From contig NC_084831.1 in assembly GCF_033115175.1 (NCBI RefSeq), forward strand, positions 79,059,502 through 79,123,501: a DNA stretch of 64,000 bases. Direction: 5' to 3'. The notes under the pieces were generated by a model. That model was given only the letters and a program-made list of their open reading frames with translations. It did not search any database and had not been told where the DNA came from. Made by a program: the position numbers and the translations under genes. This document shows positions 11,990-22,561 of this stretch, in pieces; within the stretch, counting starts at the first letter, position 1; each line of letters starts with the position of its first letter. The DNA is from Lepus europaeus (lineage: Eukaryota > Chordata > Mammalia > Lagomorpha > Leporidae).

Positions 11990-12220
11990 GTTAGGATAGT
12001 ATCACAGAAAATGGAAAGGAATTAGACCTTGGAATCAGTCAGGCGTGAGTTAGCACCCTCATTTGGTCCCATTCTAACTGCCTAAACTTGAGCCAGTTGC
12101 TTAACTTCTCTCACTCTCCATTTCCTAAGCTCAGATGTCAAAAATTCATTGCAGGGCATTCTGCAATGAACAGGGGCTCTGTCAATGTTATTTCTCTTCC
12201 TTTCCCCCTTAGAAAGAGGG
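11990..12220 (+). repeat. MIR remnant
   Basis: 'CTTGGAATCAGTCAGGCGTGAG...CTTGAGCCAGTTGCTTAACTTCTCTCACTCTCC' in order matches the MIR core. Diverged. Confidence 0.55.
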
Positions 12221-12292
12221 GTCCATAGTGGTAGAAATTTGCAACAGCATCCAAAGTTTTAGTCTCATCTGTACTTATTGCTCTCTCTCTCT

Positions 12293-12344
12293 CTTTTTTA
12301 AGGTTTATTTATTTATTTGAAAGGCAGAGATACACAGAGAGAAG

Positions 12345-12384
<40 letters not shown>

Positions 12385-12646
12385 TCTTCCATCCACTGGC
12401 TCACTCCCCAAATGGCTACAGTGACCAGGGCTGGGCCAGGCCGAAGCCAGGAGCCAGAAGCTTCCTCCAGGTCTCCCACATGGGTGGCAAGAGTCCAAGG
12501 ACTTTTGCCATCTTCCATTGCTTTCCCAGGCACATTAGCAGGGAGCTGGATTGGAAGCAGAGCAGCCAGGACTCGAACCAGCGCCTGTATGGGATGCTGG
12601 CAGCACAGACAGAGGCTTAGCCTTCCAAGCCACAGCATGGGCCCCC
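12293..12646 (-). repeat. C-repeat SINE
   Basis: Reverse full-length copy with a long GA run (12349-12382) and a head ending 'CACAGCATGGGCCCC'. Confidence 0.9.
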
Positions 12647-12667
12647 TTAATGCTCTTTAAGAGGCTG

Positions 12668-13045
12668 CAAGAGTCAGCTTTTCATCATTATAACTAAATA
12701 CCCGACACAGGCTACTTCAGAAGGAAAGAAGTTTATTCTGGCTCACAATGTTGGAAGTTCTCAGTACAATACCAGGAGGCCCCATTGACTTAGCCATTTG
12801 TTGAGGCTGAAGAAGGCATATGGTGTAGCACATGGAGGAAGGATCTCATGTTAAGCCAAGAAGTAGACAGACAGGCTAGGTTCAATTTGGCTTTTGTCAC
12901 CAAATCTCTCATGAGAAATACCTCCCAAGGTCTGCCTCTGAAAACCTTCCACCAGACCTCCCTCCTAAGCACCATAATTGTATTGAGTTTGCATCCCCTT
13001 AACTGTCTACATGAGTTCAGGTGCTACATCCTATTCAAACCATAC
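12668..13045 (-). repeat. MaLR LTR, left copy (3' LTR of the antisense element)
   Basis: Reverse-complement LTR from 'TCAGCTTTTCATCATTATAAC' (first part) to 'ACATCCTATTCAAACCATACC'. It shares layout with 15051-15400. Ends approximate. Confidence 0.75.
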
Positions 13046-14664
13046 CTTTCCACCCCTGCCACTCTTAAACTCATGTCCTCTGACAGACAATACATAGTGG
13101 CTCCATTTCCAACAGTCCCGGAGTTTTAACTTAGTCCAACATTAATTCAAAAGTCCCAAGTCTTTTCTGAGATCCAAGGCAAACTCCCTTAACTATGAGC
13201 CTCTGAAAAATTGAAACCAAGTTCATACTTCCAAGATACAATGGCAGGACAGGCACAGGGCATACATTTCCATCTTAAAAAGGGGTAACAGACAAGTAAA
13301 ACGGACTAATTGGACAAAGATTAAAACGGATTAATTGGACAGGTCACAAATAAGCAGGGAAAACATTAAATTCTAAAGCTCCATATCTGGCATCTGGGGA
13401 ACAGTGGTGGGCAAGCCCCCGAGGCCCCATGCTGTAATTCCCAAGGGCTGGATTCTCATCTCTACAACTGTGTTAAACTTCGCCCTGGTGCAGATTCTCT
13501 GCGGCAATGCCAACCCCACATTTCCACTTGGGACTGTCCTATTGGCGGAGGGGGGGGGGGGGGGCTCTTCAAAGAATCTGCCCCTGCAACAGGTCTCTTC
13601 CAGGACTGCAGATTATCTGAGGCAGTCTTTGAAATGTAGATGAGGGCTTCCATGCCTCCATGGCTCTGTTGGCCTCAACCCACACTTCGACTCTGCAGCT
13701 GTACACTGACGTTTCTGGCTTTACAAGGCTTGTACCGCCGGCACTGTTCCTGGGTGGGGAGGAGGGGAGAAAGAGCATTTGGGATTGCTGGTACCCCTAC
13801 CTTTCTTCATTGCAGCTTCATTCTCACAGTTTCACTAGCATCATCCTATTATGGACTCCACACAGGGGCTCCAGCCCTGCAACACAACTCTGCCAGGCCT
13901 CCCAGGCTTTCCTTGAAAAGGTTGGTGAAAGACAAATATTTGATCTCAGCATGTGAACTACATCACCAAGGTCCTGGCATGCTTCACCAGCTGAATACAG
14001 GGAAATGAAGCCTCAGGACGTCTTTCTTGGGTAAGCTCACTGAAAGTGCTCTTGGAGTTCACAAAACAATTTTGTTCTGGACCTGTGATGGGAGGAGCAA
14101 CCCCAAAGATCTCTGAAACGCCTTTTGGAGTCTTTTCTCTCATTGTTTTGCCTGCTTGCACCTGGCTCCATTTTATCTAAGATGATCTCTTTAGTAAATG
14201 GTTTCTCCACTTCACTTCTGTTCTGAATGAGCTTCCTTCCTTGTCTGAGTTTTCCAAACCTTTCTACTCCGCTGCATTTTGCTCCTGAGTCTCACTGTAA
14301 AACGTACTAACTGTAGCCAATAACACCCATGGTACAACCTGAATGCTTTCTTGTTTTGAAATCTCCTCTACCAAATAAACTAGTCCACCACCTTTAAGTT
14401 CACCCTTCCAGAAAGTCTCAAGACAGGGACCCAATACAATCTGGTACTTTGCTACCATGTAACAAGGCTTTAGTCCAAATCCAAACAGAATCCTCATTTC
14501 CATTTGAAACCTCGCTGGTATGGTCTTTACTGTCCACATCCCTATCAGCTTTCTGGTCTTCTAAGCCTCACTAGAATTGCCCATAATGCCCTGCTGACAA
14601 CATCCTAAATTCCTCTAGCCAGGTCCTACAAACAACCCTAACTTCTGCCAGCCAAACACTTTCT

Positions 14665-14997
14665 TTTTTAAAAAATTTACTTATTTATTTGAAAGTCAGA
14701 GTTACACAAAGAAAGAAGGAGAGGCAGAAAGAGAGAGAGAGAGAGGTCTTCCATTGCTGGTTCACTCCCCAGATGGCCACAATGGCTGGAGCTGCTCCAA
14801 TCCAAAGCCAGGAGCCAGGAGCTTCTTCCGGGTCTCCCACGTGGATGCAGGGGCTCAAGGACTTGGGTCATCTTCTACTGCTTTCCCAGGCCATAGCACA
14901 GAGCTGGATTGGAAGTGGAGCAGCCGGGACCAGTGTGCATTTGGGATGCCGATACTGCAGGTGGCAGCTTTACCCGCTACACCACAGTGCCAGCCCC
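14665..14997 (-). repeat. C-repeat SINE inside MaLR internal region
   Basis: Reverse full-length copy. Near-matching flanks (GCCAAACACTTTC at 14651 and GCCAGACACTTTC at about 15000) fit its target duplication, which shows it landed in the older provirus. Confidence 0.9.
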
Positions 14998-15050
14998 AAG
15001 CCAGACACTTTCAAAGCTGCCATTACATTTTAAGAAATAGTAACAATCCC

Positions 15051-15400
15051 ACCCTTGATTCCAATTTCTTGTACACTGTAACTAATTACCTGAGACAGGA
15101 TTCTAGAGAAGGAAAGAAGTTTATTTTGGCTAACAGTTTTGGAGATTCCTAGTCCAAGATCAGGCAGGCTTCATTGGTTAGATGAAGAATGCCAATGGTA
15201 GAGCGTGTGTGACAAGCCAGGAAGCAAAGAGAGGCTCAGCACAAGCCAGCTTTTATAATTAACCCTCTCGAGAGAACCACCTTCCAAGGGCATGGCTGAT
15301 CTGAGGATTTCATAGCAGGCCTATATCTTGAATACCATAACAGAAATAAGTTTGAACGCTCTTAACTATCTGTGCGGATTTGGGAGCCACATCCTTTTCA
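15051..15400 (-). repeat. MaLR LTR, right copy (5' LTR of the antisense element)
   Basis: Reverse-complement LTR with 'TAACTAATTACCTGAGACAG', 'GGAAAGAAGTTTATTTTGGC' and 'CACATCCTTTTCAAGCCATG'. It parallels 12668-13045 but is well diverged, so the element is old. Confidence 0.75.
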
Positions 15401-16429
15401 AGCCATGGCAGAGGCTCACCCAAAGCTACTCACTCTCAAGTGTTTTGTAATCTCTCATGAATCAGCAGCACATGTTCTTTTCAGTCACCAACTCCAAAGG
15501 GGACATGTATATGAGGGAATAATTCCCTTTCATTCATTAAAAGCAATAAATCAAGCAAGGCCTCACATCTAAACCCAGAGCTGGACATCCCTGGTCTGCA
15601 CTCTCAGAGCAATTTGGCTGCTCTGCTCTTGGAGCATCGTGTTATCCGTGTAAGCATCTGTATCTCCCCTAGGCCATGAGAGCCACGACACAAAGTCCAG
15701 ACATTCATCCTCTCCACATTGCTACCTAGCGGGAAGCCTGCCCTACATAGCATGTCTATGAGACTGAACTGAGTCATGCATATTCTAGTTCCACAATGCT
15801 TTACTATCCTAGTATATTCTACAACTTATAATTCCCCTAACAGCATTTCAGAGTCTCAGATAGTTCAAGCATTGAACACACATTATCTATGTCCTTTAAG
15901 AATGAACTGTTTATAAACATCCTTTTTTTTTTTTTGGGGGGGGGTGTTGTTTGTTTAAAGAAAGCTAAAACCTAATGAAAGGAGGTGGGTAAAAAATTTC
16001 AGAGAGATACCTGGGGCTGGTCTCAAAGTGCTCTATGCATTCTGTTCAAGCCATCACCCTGGGCATGCCCTACCCACCGCACATCTAAGGCTCAGGGCCA
16101 CTGTGGGTAAGGGCAGGCAAGGCATGTTTGGTGGGTGGCTGCAGGGTTCTGTGCTCAGTACCTCTGTTGGGAGAGTGACCAAGGTTGTGGGAGGTGGCAA
16201 CTCAATCTGCCTCAGGTAACAAAATCAATGGTGATGACTAAGTTACAGTAGAAGTATCTCTCAATCTCCGAGAAGTTCCTCTGCTGTTCTGACATATCCC
16301 TCTCCCTTTTTTTCAGAGGAAATAGATGCAAGTTCAGGCAACAGCCTTAAGGAAGGAATCCTTTTTTTTTTTTTTTTCTTGTCTTATTTAACTCATTCAT
16401 TACTTGAATCTCATTAAGAAACTGGGGTC
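15401..16429. other. Unassigned sequence with T/G homopolymer
   Basis: A T run directly followed by a G run lies at about 15925-15945; a T run lies at 16363-16378. No gene is recognised. Confidence 0.4.
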
Positions 16430-16769
16430 CTGGGGCCAGCGCCATGGCTCCTTTGGTTAATCCTCTGCCTGCGGTGCCAGCATCCCATATGGGTGCCGGG
16501 TTCTAGTCCCGGTTGCTCCTCTCCCAGTCCAGCTCTCTGCTGTGGCCCAAGAAGCCAGTGGAGGATGGCCCAAGTGCTTGGGTCCCTGCACCCGCATGGG
16601 AGACCAGGAAGAAGCTCCTGGCTCCTGGCTTTGGATCGGCACAGTGCTGGCCATGGTGGCCATTTAGGGGGTGAACCATCAGAAGGAAGACCTTTCTCTC
16701 TGTCTCTCTCTCTCTCACTGTCTTAACTCTACCTGTCAAAGAAAGAAAGAAACAAACAAACAAACAAAT
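16430..16769 (+). repeat. C-repeat SINE with 11-bp target duplication
   Basis: Forward full-length copy ending in GAAA/CAAA tail. Flanked by AAACTGGGGTC at 16419-16429 and 16770-16780. Confidence 0.92.
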
Positions 16770-16780
16770 AAACTGGGGTC

Positions 16781-19439
16781 TACAAATCAGCTGGAGACAC
16801 ATCTAGAAAAACATCTAAGTGACAGATTCACAGTCAGTCCTTAAGGGTAAATCAGGAAGTTCCAGGCAAATTCCTAACCTTTAAGGTAGATTTCATGAAG
16901 GGCACATGCTACATTCTTCCTAGAAAGAATGGCCTTTGAAATAGACACTCTGCTCAACCTTAACAGCCCTGTGGCTTGCCCCTTGTACTGATTTCTAGAT
17001 AAGCCTCAGCTTTCTCAGTTTTTTAAGTGGAAATAAACTGTGCTGTCAGATTTTAGGTATCAGGTGAAATGATGCGTACCAACCACCTAGAACAAGGCAG
17101 GCAACACCTAGGCCCTACAGATGGTCCCAACTGCTCTAGAGCTCCCGAATTCAGAGGCGAAGTATCAGCCAGCAGTGATCACCAGGTATGGCATTTTGTT
17201 GTTTGTTTTGTTTTGTTTTACCCAGCTGGTCCCCATGCCTGACTCTGAGCTGGGTAATCCTATTATTTTACAGATTAGGAAACCAAGGCAAAACGTGGGC
17301 TCTCCACTGCCTATAGGCCAAATCACAATGCCATAACAGGCCAGCCCATTTGCATGCTTTCTTCGATAATCATTGGTGCCCCAGTGCAAGCCAGAACCCT
17401 GGGCTGAATGAATCTTTTTAATCATGTTGTCTGTACATCATATATCAAATAATTTTACTGATTTTATAACTGGAGTTCATGTTATCTATAAAATAGACAA
17501 TGTTCTTTAGAGAACAAGCTACCTCATTCTATGCTAGTTGTAGTAAAAGTGAAGGAGTGAAGGTAGTGGTGGTGCTTAGGAGTGGGATAATTATAATTTG
17601 TTAAGCACTTACCATGTGCTAAGCATCACACCAAGCATTGAGCTTGTCTTATTTCACATAATCTCGCAACTGCTAGCATTAAATCCTTGGGGCCTGAAAA
17701 AAATCTGGCATGAATAAATGGTTTCAGTATCTCTGTAGGATGTAGATGTATGCTTACGTAATGTGCCCAAGTCAAATCCTTTCTAAATTCTGAATGCAGA
17801 AAGTATGGTTTTCCCAAGGGCAGTGAAGACACAGGTAGCTCCAGAAATGAAACACAAGGGGTAGAGGTTAATTCTTGATTCCCCAAACTTAGAGGCAGCC
17901 CATGTCATAGTGACTTATAGTTACTATATTTTGTATTACTCAATCATCTCTAGAAGATGGATTGCAAGGTGGAGCAGGAGAAGTGCCTTCCTGTCCTTTC
18001 CAGTGAAATGTTTCTGTGTTACCATGAAACAAGAAGTTCTGTAAAGTAAGGGGGACAGAAACTACTGGCTTCCTGTAGACAGATGCCAGGTAGAGGAAAT
18101 AAACAGATATAGTTCCCACTGGATACCAGTGCCCTTAAAAAAAAAAAAATGTTTCCTATTGTGCTGCCAAGGCAAGGCCAGCTGCTTACCACACTAATTC
18201 AGGGGAGACTAAATAGTGTTTAAAGAGTGGATAAAGTAGAAAAAAAGAGCCACATAGTCCAATTTTGTTGGTGGAGTACAAGTTCCTACAACCAAGAGCT
18301 AAGTGGAAGGCTTGATTCATAAACAAAGTCTGGTCAACCTGACAGTTACGTGGAGACCAGGGTGCTGTTCCCCAAAATTTCATGGGTGACAGGAAGTTAC
18401 ACAATGCCAGAGCAGGATAGGTGCTTAGGCATTCCATCTGGAGTTCATAGCTAGTACCCAGACATTGTCTTCTTTGGTTTGCCTAGGATTAGCCTTGGTG
18501 GTATTTTAATATTTTAATTAATTGCCAAGATTTTTGAAATGCGAAAGTTTTGCATAACAATCCAGATGTCTGTATTGCTTTCAAAAATGAGAACACAGGC
18601 AAACACTGAGCCTATGTTTTTAGCCAGCAAGCAGTTAGCCTCCCATAGGCTGTCCCCACTGTCCCCATGATTCCCAAAGCCAAGGCCAAGTATCAAGTGA
18701 CACTGATCCTCAGGCATCGCATTTTGTTAACCTGGTTGAATCCCGCAGGCACTTGAATGTGTTTCCCCTGAGCTGGAACAATCCCATTGCTTTATAGATG
18801 GGAAAGCCAAGGCAAAGCTCTCACATGATTCACCACTGCCTATAAGATAAGTCCCAATCGCAGAAGGCCCCAGCCGACCTCTCTCCAACTCTCCAAAGGA
18901 GTCTTTGGCTCAGTACTACATTATCTTCAAGCTTGGTGGAGGCTCTGCTCTCTCTGTGTCAGACATCCTTCCCTGTTCAAACTCTTGCTCATCCCTTCAG
19001 ACCCAGATGGGCTGTGCCAGCCTAACTCCTCAGGCAACAGTGTCCACACAGCACTGTGTACTTGTTCCTGCAACACACCCTAGAGTCCTCCACAGGAAAT
19101 TCACTGTGAAGGTCCTCATTACGTCACCACTGCCTCGTATGGTACAACGACACCTCACCAGCTCTGAATAGATCTGGGATTCAGAGGAGATAATCTGTCC
19201 TTGAATGCATAGGTCATTGTAAAAACAGGTTATAAGCAGACTCGGTCCGCAAGAGACACTGGGACTCATTAATTGTCAAGTAAGTGACGCTGAAAAATTT
19301 ATCTCAGTGACAAATGCTCCCATCAGGACAAGCTTTACTCCAGAAGCCCGGACTGGCTGATCAGTGTGTCTCAGGAGGTGCCAGAATAGGCCCAAGGTGC
19401 TAAATATGTTCCTTACCAGTCTGCCATGGTGCCCAAAAG
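16781..19439. other. Mostly unique sequence with a diverged local duplication
   Basis: 17125-17350 and 18645-18873 look like diverged copies of one segment. 17545-17690 ('TTGTTAAGCACTTACCATGTGCTAAGC') is a reverse MIR. 18850-19130 has L2-like texture. No gene is supported. Confidence 0.45.
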
Positions 19440-19690
19440 TCCATTTCATTTATTTATTTTTATTTGACACAGTTAACAGAGAAACAGGGGGAGAAAGAGG
19501 AGAGAATGGGGGGGACCGACCTTCCATCTGCTGGTTCACTCCCCAAAAGGTCAAAACAGCCACCTTCCCAGGCACATTGCAGGGAGCTGGATCAGAAGTG
19601 GAACAGCCAGGACTCCAACAGGTGCCTATGGGATTCCGACCTCGTAGGCTTTACCTGGCAAGCCAGAACGCCAGCTCCCCCGCCCCCTTT
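19440..19690 (-). repeat. C-repeat SINE with internal deletion
   Basis: Reverse copy; tail and 'TTCCATCTGCTGGTTCACTC' are present, then part of the body is missing before 'GGCACATTGCAGGGAGCTGG'. Ends near 'CAGAACGCCAGCTCCCCC'. Confidence 0.8.
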
Positions 19691-19926
19691 TATAAACTTC
19701 TTTGTATTAAGGCTTTTTCTGTCAACGGCAATTCTCCCCCCTCCCCCCCTCCCCACCACCCCGGAAGAGCCAGTGCATTAGGCAATGCTCAGGGACTGGC
19801 ACAGCTGCAGTTAATTTAGCAACTATTTTTCTGTCTGATGCATTCCTTCTAGACCCTCTGGCTAAGCCAGGATACCGTTAAATAAAGATTAAAATTCCAG
19901 GAGAGGGGATAAGCCAGAACGTCTGA

Positions 19927-20140
19927 GGTAGGCAGTGTAACCCAGTGGTTAATTCTAAGCCCTGTTACACCAAGATGCTTGGGTCCAAATCCAGTTCTGC
20001 TACCCTCCAGGTGAGTGACTTTTGGCTATTTGCCTATCTTCTGTGCCTAGCTAGACAATGGTATTATAAGAGGACCTGCCTCAATGGAACTCTGGATATT
20101 TAAATAATATACAGGGAACATTCACAAAGGTGCCTGCTAT
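19927..20140 (+). repeat. MIR element
   Basis: 'GGCAGTGTAACCCAGTGG' and 'CTTGGGTCCAAATCCAG...CTGCCTCAATGGAACTCTGG' in order match MIR. It is the last clear repeat before the CCN1 region. Confidence 0.65.
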
Positions 20141-20429
20141 ACGGTGAGCCCTACATGTTTGTTTCTGTTAGGAGGGGATTCAACCTCGAAAGGGGATTAC
20201 TCAGGTTTTACCACCTGCTGCTGCCTCCTAACCCATCTACTGATGAAGCTCGGGGCACAGAGAGGAGGACTGGCCCACTCAGGGCCACAGGCCGGTGGAG
20301 AGCAGCTCCCCAGGAGAGCAGCGCCCCGGCTTTCTATCCCCGGCTCCCGCAGCCTCCCCACGGAACTTCCTGAGAAGGAAGAGAGGGAGGAGTTGTGTGA
20401 GACCAGGAGGAGCACGTGTCCTAAAGGAA

Positions 20430-21170
20430 CCCAGGCCCTCGGGGCTCTTCCCCCAGTGTCAATTCCAAGTTCCCGCTGCCGGGGGCGCCGGACGTCGGGG
20501 GCCGCCGCCACCCTCAGACACACGCCCCCACACTCCCGCCACCGGGCGGGCCCTTTAGGTCTGGCACGGCGCGGCCGCTCGCCACCCCGCTGGGAGTCAA
20601 CAGGGGGTGGACGGGAAAAGTGACACCATCGGGCCGCGGCGCCCTCCGCGCCAGCCTCCCACGCAGCGCGGGGAGGCCCCGGGCGCTCGGCGGGGCGCAC
20701 GGCGGGATGGGGCCGACGCGCTCTCCGCCGCCCTCGCCCGCCCCGCGTCGGGTCCCGCGCTGCCGGAGGCCTGGGCGCGGGCGGCCGGGCCGTACTTTTC
20801 AGGAACGCGGCGGCCGCGCGGTGGCCCAGCCCACTCCCAGGCCCCCGCCGCCGCCGCCGCCGCCCCCCAGAGCTGGATGACGGAGTCTTGAAAGACTTTC
20901 ACCAAATATGGGCCGGGGCTGGAAACGTCCTGCGCCGCGCGCCGCCGGAAACCTCGCGTCCTGGCAACGGCGGGGAGGAGGCGCGCGGGCCGCCGGCCGG
21001 CAGGGGGCGGCGGCAGCAGGCGGCCGGCCGCGTCTCCGGGCCCTCCAGCCTCGCGGACCCTGCTCCGGGTCCCCGCAGGGGTCCCGGGGCCGCCCGAGGC
21101 CCTACCCGCGCGTCGGCCACGCAGTTCCCGCCGCCGCCCCCACCGTAATTCCGGCCGCCTCTGGCTCTCC
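20430..21170. promoter_or_regulatory. CpG island, possible alternative DDAH1 promoter (minus strand)
   Basis: Very GC- and CpG-rich, with a short CCG run at 20845-20863 and many GC-box-like stretches. It is clearly separate from the CCN1 promoter. In human, as I recall, the longest DDAH1 transcripts start on the opposite strand a few kb upstream of CCN1, from noncoding first exons. The island is in the right place for that promoter. I do not see DDAH1 coding sequence here, so the link is inference. Long open frames in it are composition effects. Confidence 0.55.
20902..20911 (+). promoter_or_regulatory. CArG box (SRF site) inside upstream CpG island
   Basis: A second CCAAATATGG, identical to the one at 22552, lies inside the CpG island about 3.5 kb upstream of CCN1. 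It could serve CCN1, a divergent transcript from the island, or both. Motif evidence only. Confidence 0.55.
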
Positions 21171-22330
21171 TTGACGATCACGCCAGGGGAGGAGAGGGTA
21201 GGGGAAGGATGGAGGAGACAAACCGGAGGTGTTGCGAGGGCGCCCATCAAAACTAGCCCTTTGCGGACACCTTACATTGTGCCATTCATGAAGGTGGCGA
21301 TCAAAGCGGAGTTGTAGACTGGCAAGTTTCACAGGCAAGTATCTGTCTATGGACGGACACACACACACATACACACAGTCCCTACAGTCCTTGCTGTCGC
21401 CCAGGGCAGCGGTTCCCAGGGTGTGCTCCAAGGACCAGCAACATCACCATAACCTAGGGACTTGTTAGAAAAGTAACTGATCGAAAACTCGAGCTGCGGC
21501 CCAGCAGTCAGTCCCTTAAACAGCCCTCCAGGTGACTGCGCTGCGCACGGGTCTAGGGCTAGGATACCAGCGTGGCCAGGTTCAGGGTTGCTATTCTCAG
21601 TTGCAGCCAGATAGTGAGCCGTTCTTTAGGTAACCTAAAATTCGGGGGTAGCAACTAGTGGGAGACCCCCCTTCTCACCCCAATTGCTCAGCCCTAAGCC
21701 AGGAGCAGACCCTTCTCCGGGGCTTGCAGCCCAGGGAAACAGAGTGACCCGTGGTGGGCGGGAGAGGGGAACGCGAGCCAGGAAGCCGTGCAGAATTAGC
21801 ACCCGAATCAGCACTTACCCTTAAACATTTGTACCTTTCCTCCTCCTATCCATCAACGTGAACTGATCTGTAGCTCTCAGCCGAGGAGGTGCGAAGGCGA
21901 CGGGACGTCTAGGGTTTCGGGACCGTCCCTGGGCTGGATGCGAGGGGGGGGCCGCCGTTGCTCCCGCCTGAGGCCGTCGTTGGCTAGCAGGCGCACCGGG
22001 ACGCTGTCTGGGAACGGAAAAGCTGTGCACCAAGGTTACTGCACTCTCTCCCGCTCCCCCACCTCCTGGCCCTGTGGCTCCAGCCTCCCACCCCCTGCCA
22101 CCACGCAGCCGCGGCTTTAAATGGGCCGCAGAAGGCACGTTTCTTTTCTCTGGGGCCAACTCATCCTCCTCCGAGATCCCCCAATTGAAGTCCAGAAACA
22201 AACCCACAGACCCTTGTTGGAAAACTTTAATCTGATTGTTAAAAGAATCTCTGGAATGGCATTCGCGGAGAGAGGTGCAGCGGCCAAGGGGGCCTGGATC
22301 CCTTGGCCCTTGGCCGTGCCCCCCTCCCCC
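21171..22330. other. Moderately GC-rich spacer between CpG island and CCN1 upstream region
   Basis: Repeat-free apart from a short CA run near 21360-21376. A second CpG-rich patch lies at about 21880-22120. No gene is recognised. The 183-residue minus-strand frame at 21821-22372 shows no known domain and changes composition along its length, which suggests a chance frame. Confidence 0.5.
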
Positions 22331-22551
22331 CAATAAAGGAACAAGGTAGATATGGCCAGTTGGATCATCCACTGCAATTTTATTTTAAAGCGTGATAGAA
22401 AGATTGCGTGAAAAACAAGGAATTCCAAAGAATTTCCTGCTCTGGGAACAGAAGTTAAGTCTAAATTTAACAACATTTGAAGCTGTCAAGAATGCTTTGT
22501 GGTTGGATAACAGAGGCAGAAAAATGTTAAAAACGCAGGCTACTGCTATAC

Positions 22552-22561
22552 CCAAATATGG
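22552..22561 (+). promoter_or_regulatory. CArG box (SRF site), about 1.9 kb upstream of CCN1
   Basis: CCAAATATGG is a perfect CC(A/T)6GG serum response element. An SRF-dependent element about 2 kb upstream is known for mouse Cyr61, so position and sequence both fit. It lies in repeat-free DNA. Confidence 0.75.

Larger units (their letters stand above)
12668..15400 (-). mobile_element. MaLR (ERVL-MaLR, MST/THE1-like) provirus, antisense
   Basis: Two matching LTR-like ends (12668-13045 and about 15051-15400) both contain 'GGAAAGAAGTTTATT' followed by GGCT at similar places. Between them is an internal region that matches MaLR internal sequence in antisense, for example 'GTGATGGGAGGAGCAACCCC' and 'GGTCTTTACTGTCCACATCC'. 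MaLR internal regions lack working genes, and no long frame is seen here. A SINE (14665-14997) sits within it. A G run lies at 13551-13564. Confidence 0.8.

Noticed and set aside
13551-13564. G run as a G-quadruplex or assembly signal
   Set aside because: Single homopolymer inside a dead MaLR; length may be a sequencing effect. No regular G-tract pattern.
20144-20623. Plus-strand frame of 159 codons before the CpG island
   Set aside because: Starts in a MIR and runs into GC-rich DNA. No domain, no splice or start context.
20597-21250. Minus-strand frame of 217 codons in the CpG island
   Set aside because: Rich in Arg, Ala, Pro and Gly because of GC content. Several overlapping frames of similar length exist on both strands and none shows a domain.
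21821-22372. Minus-strand frame of 183 codons
   Set aside because: No known domain; I found no DDAH1 coding match. Composition follows the local GC patch.
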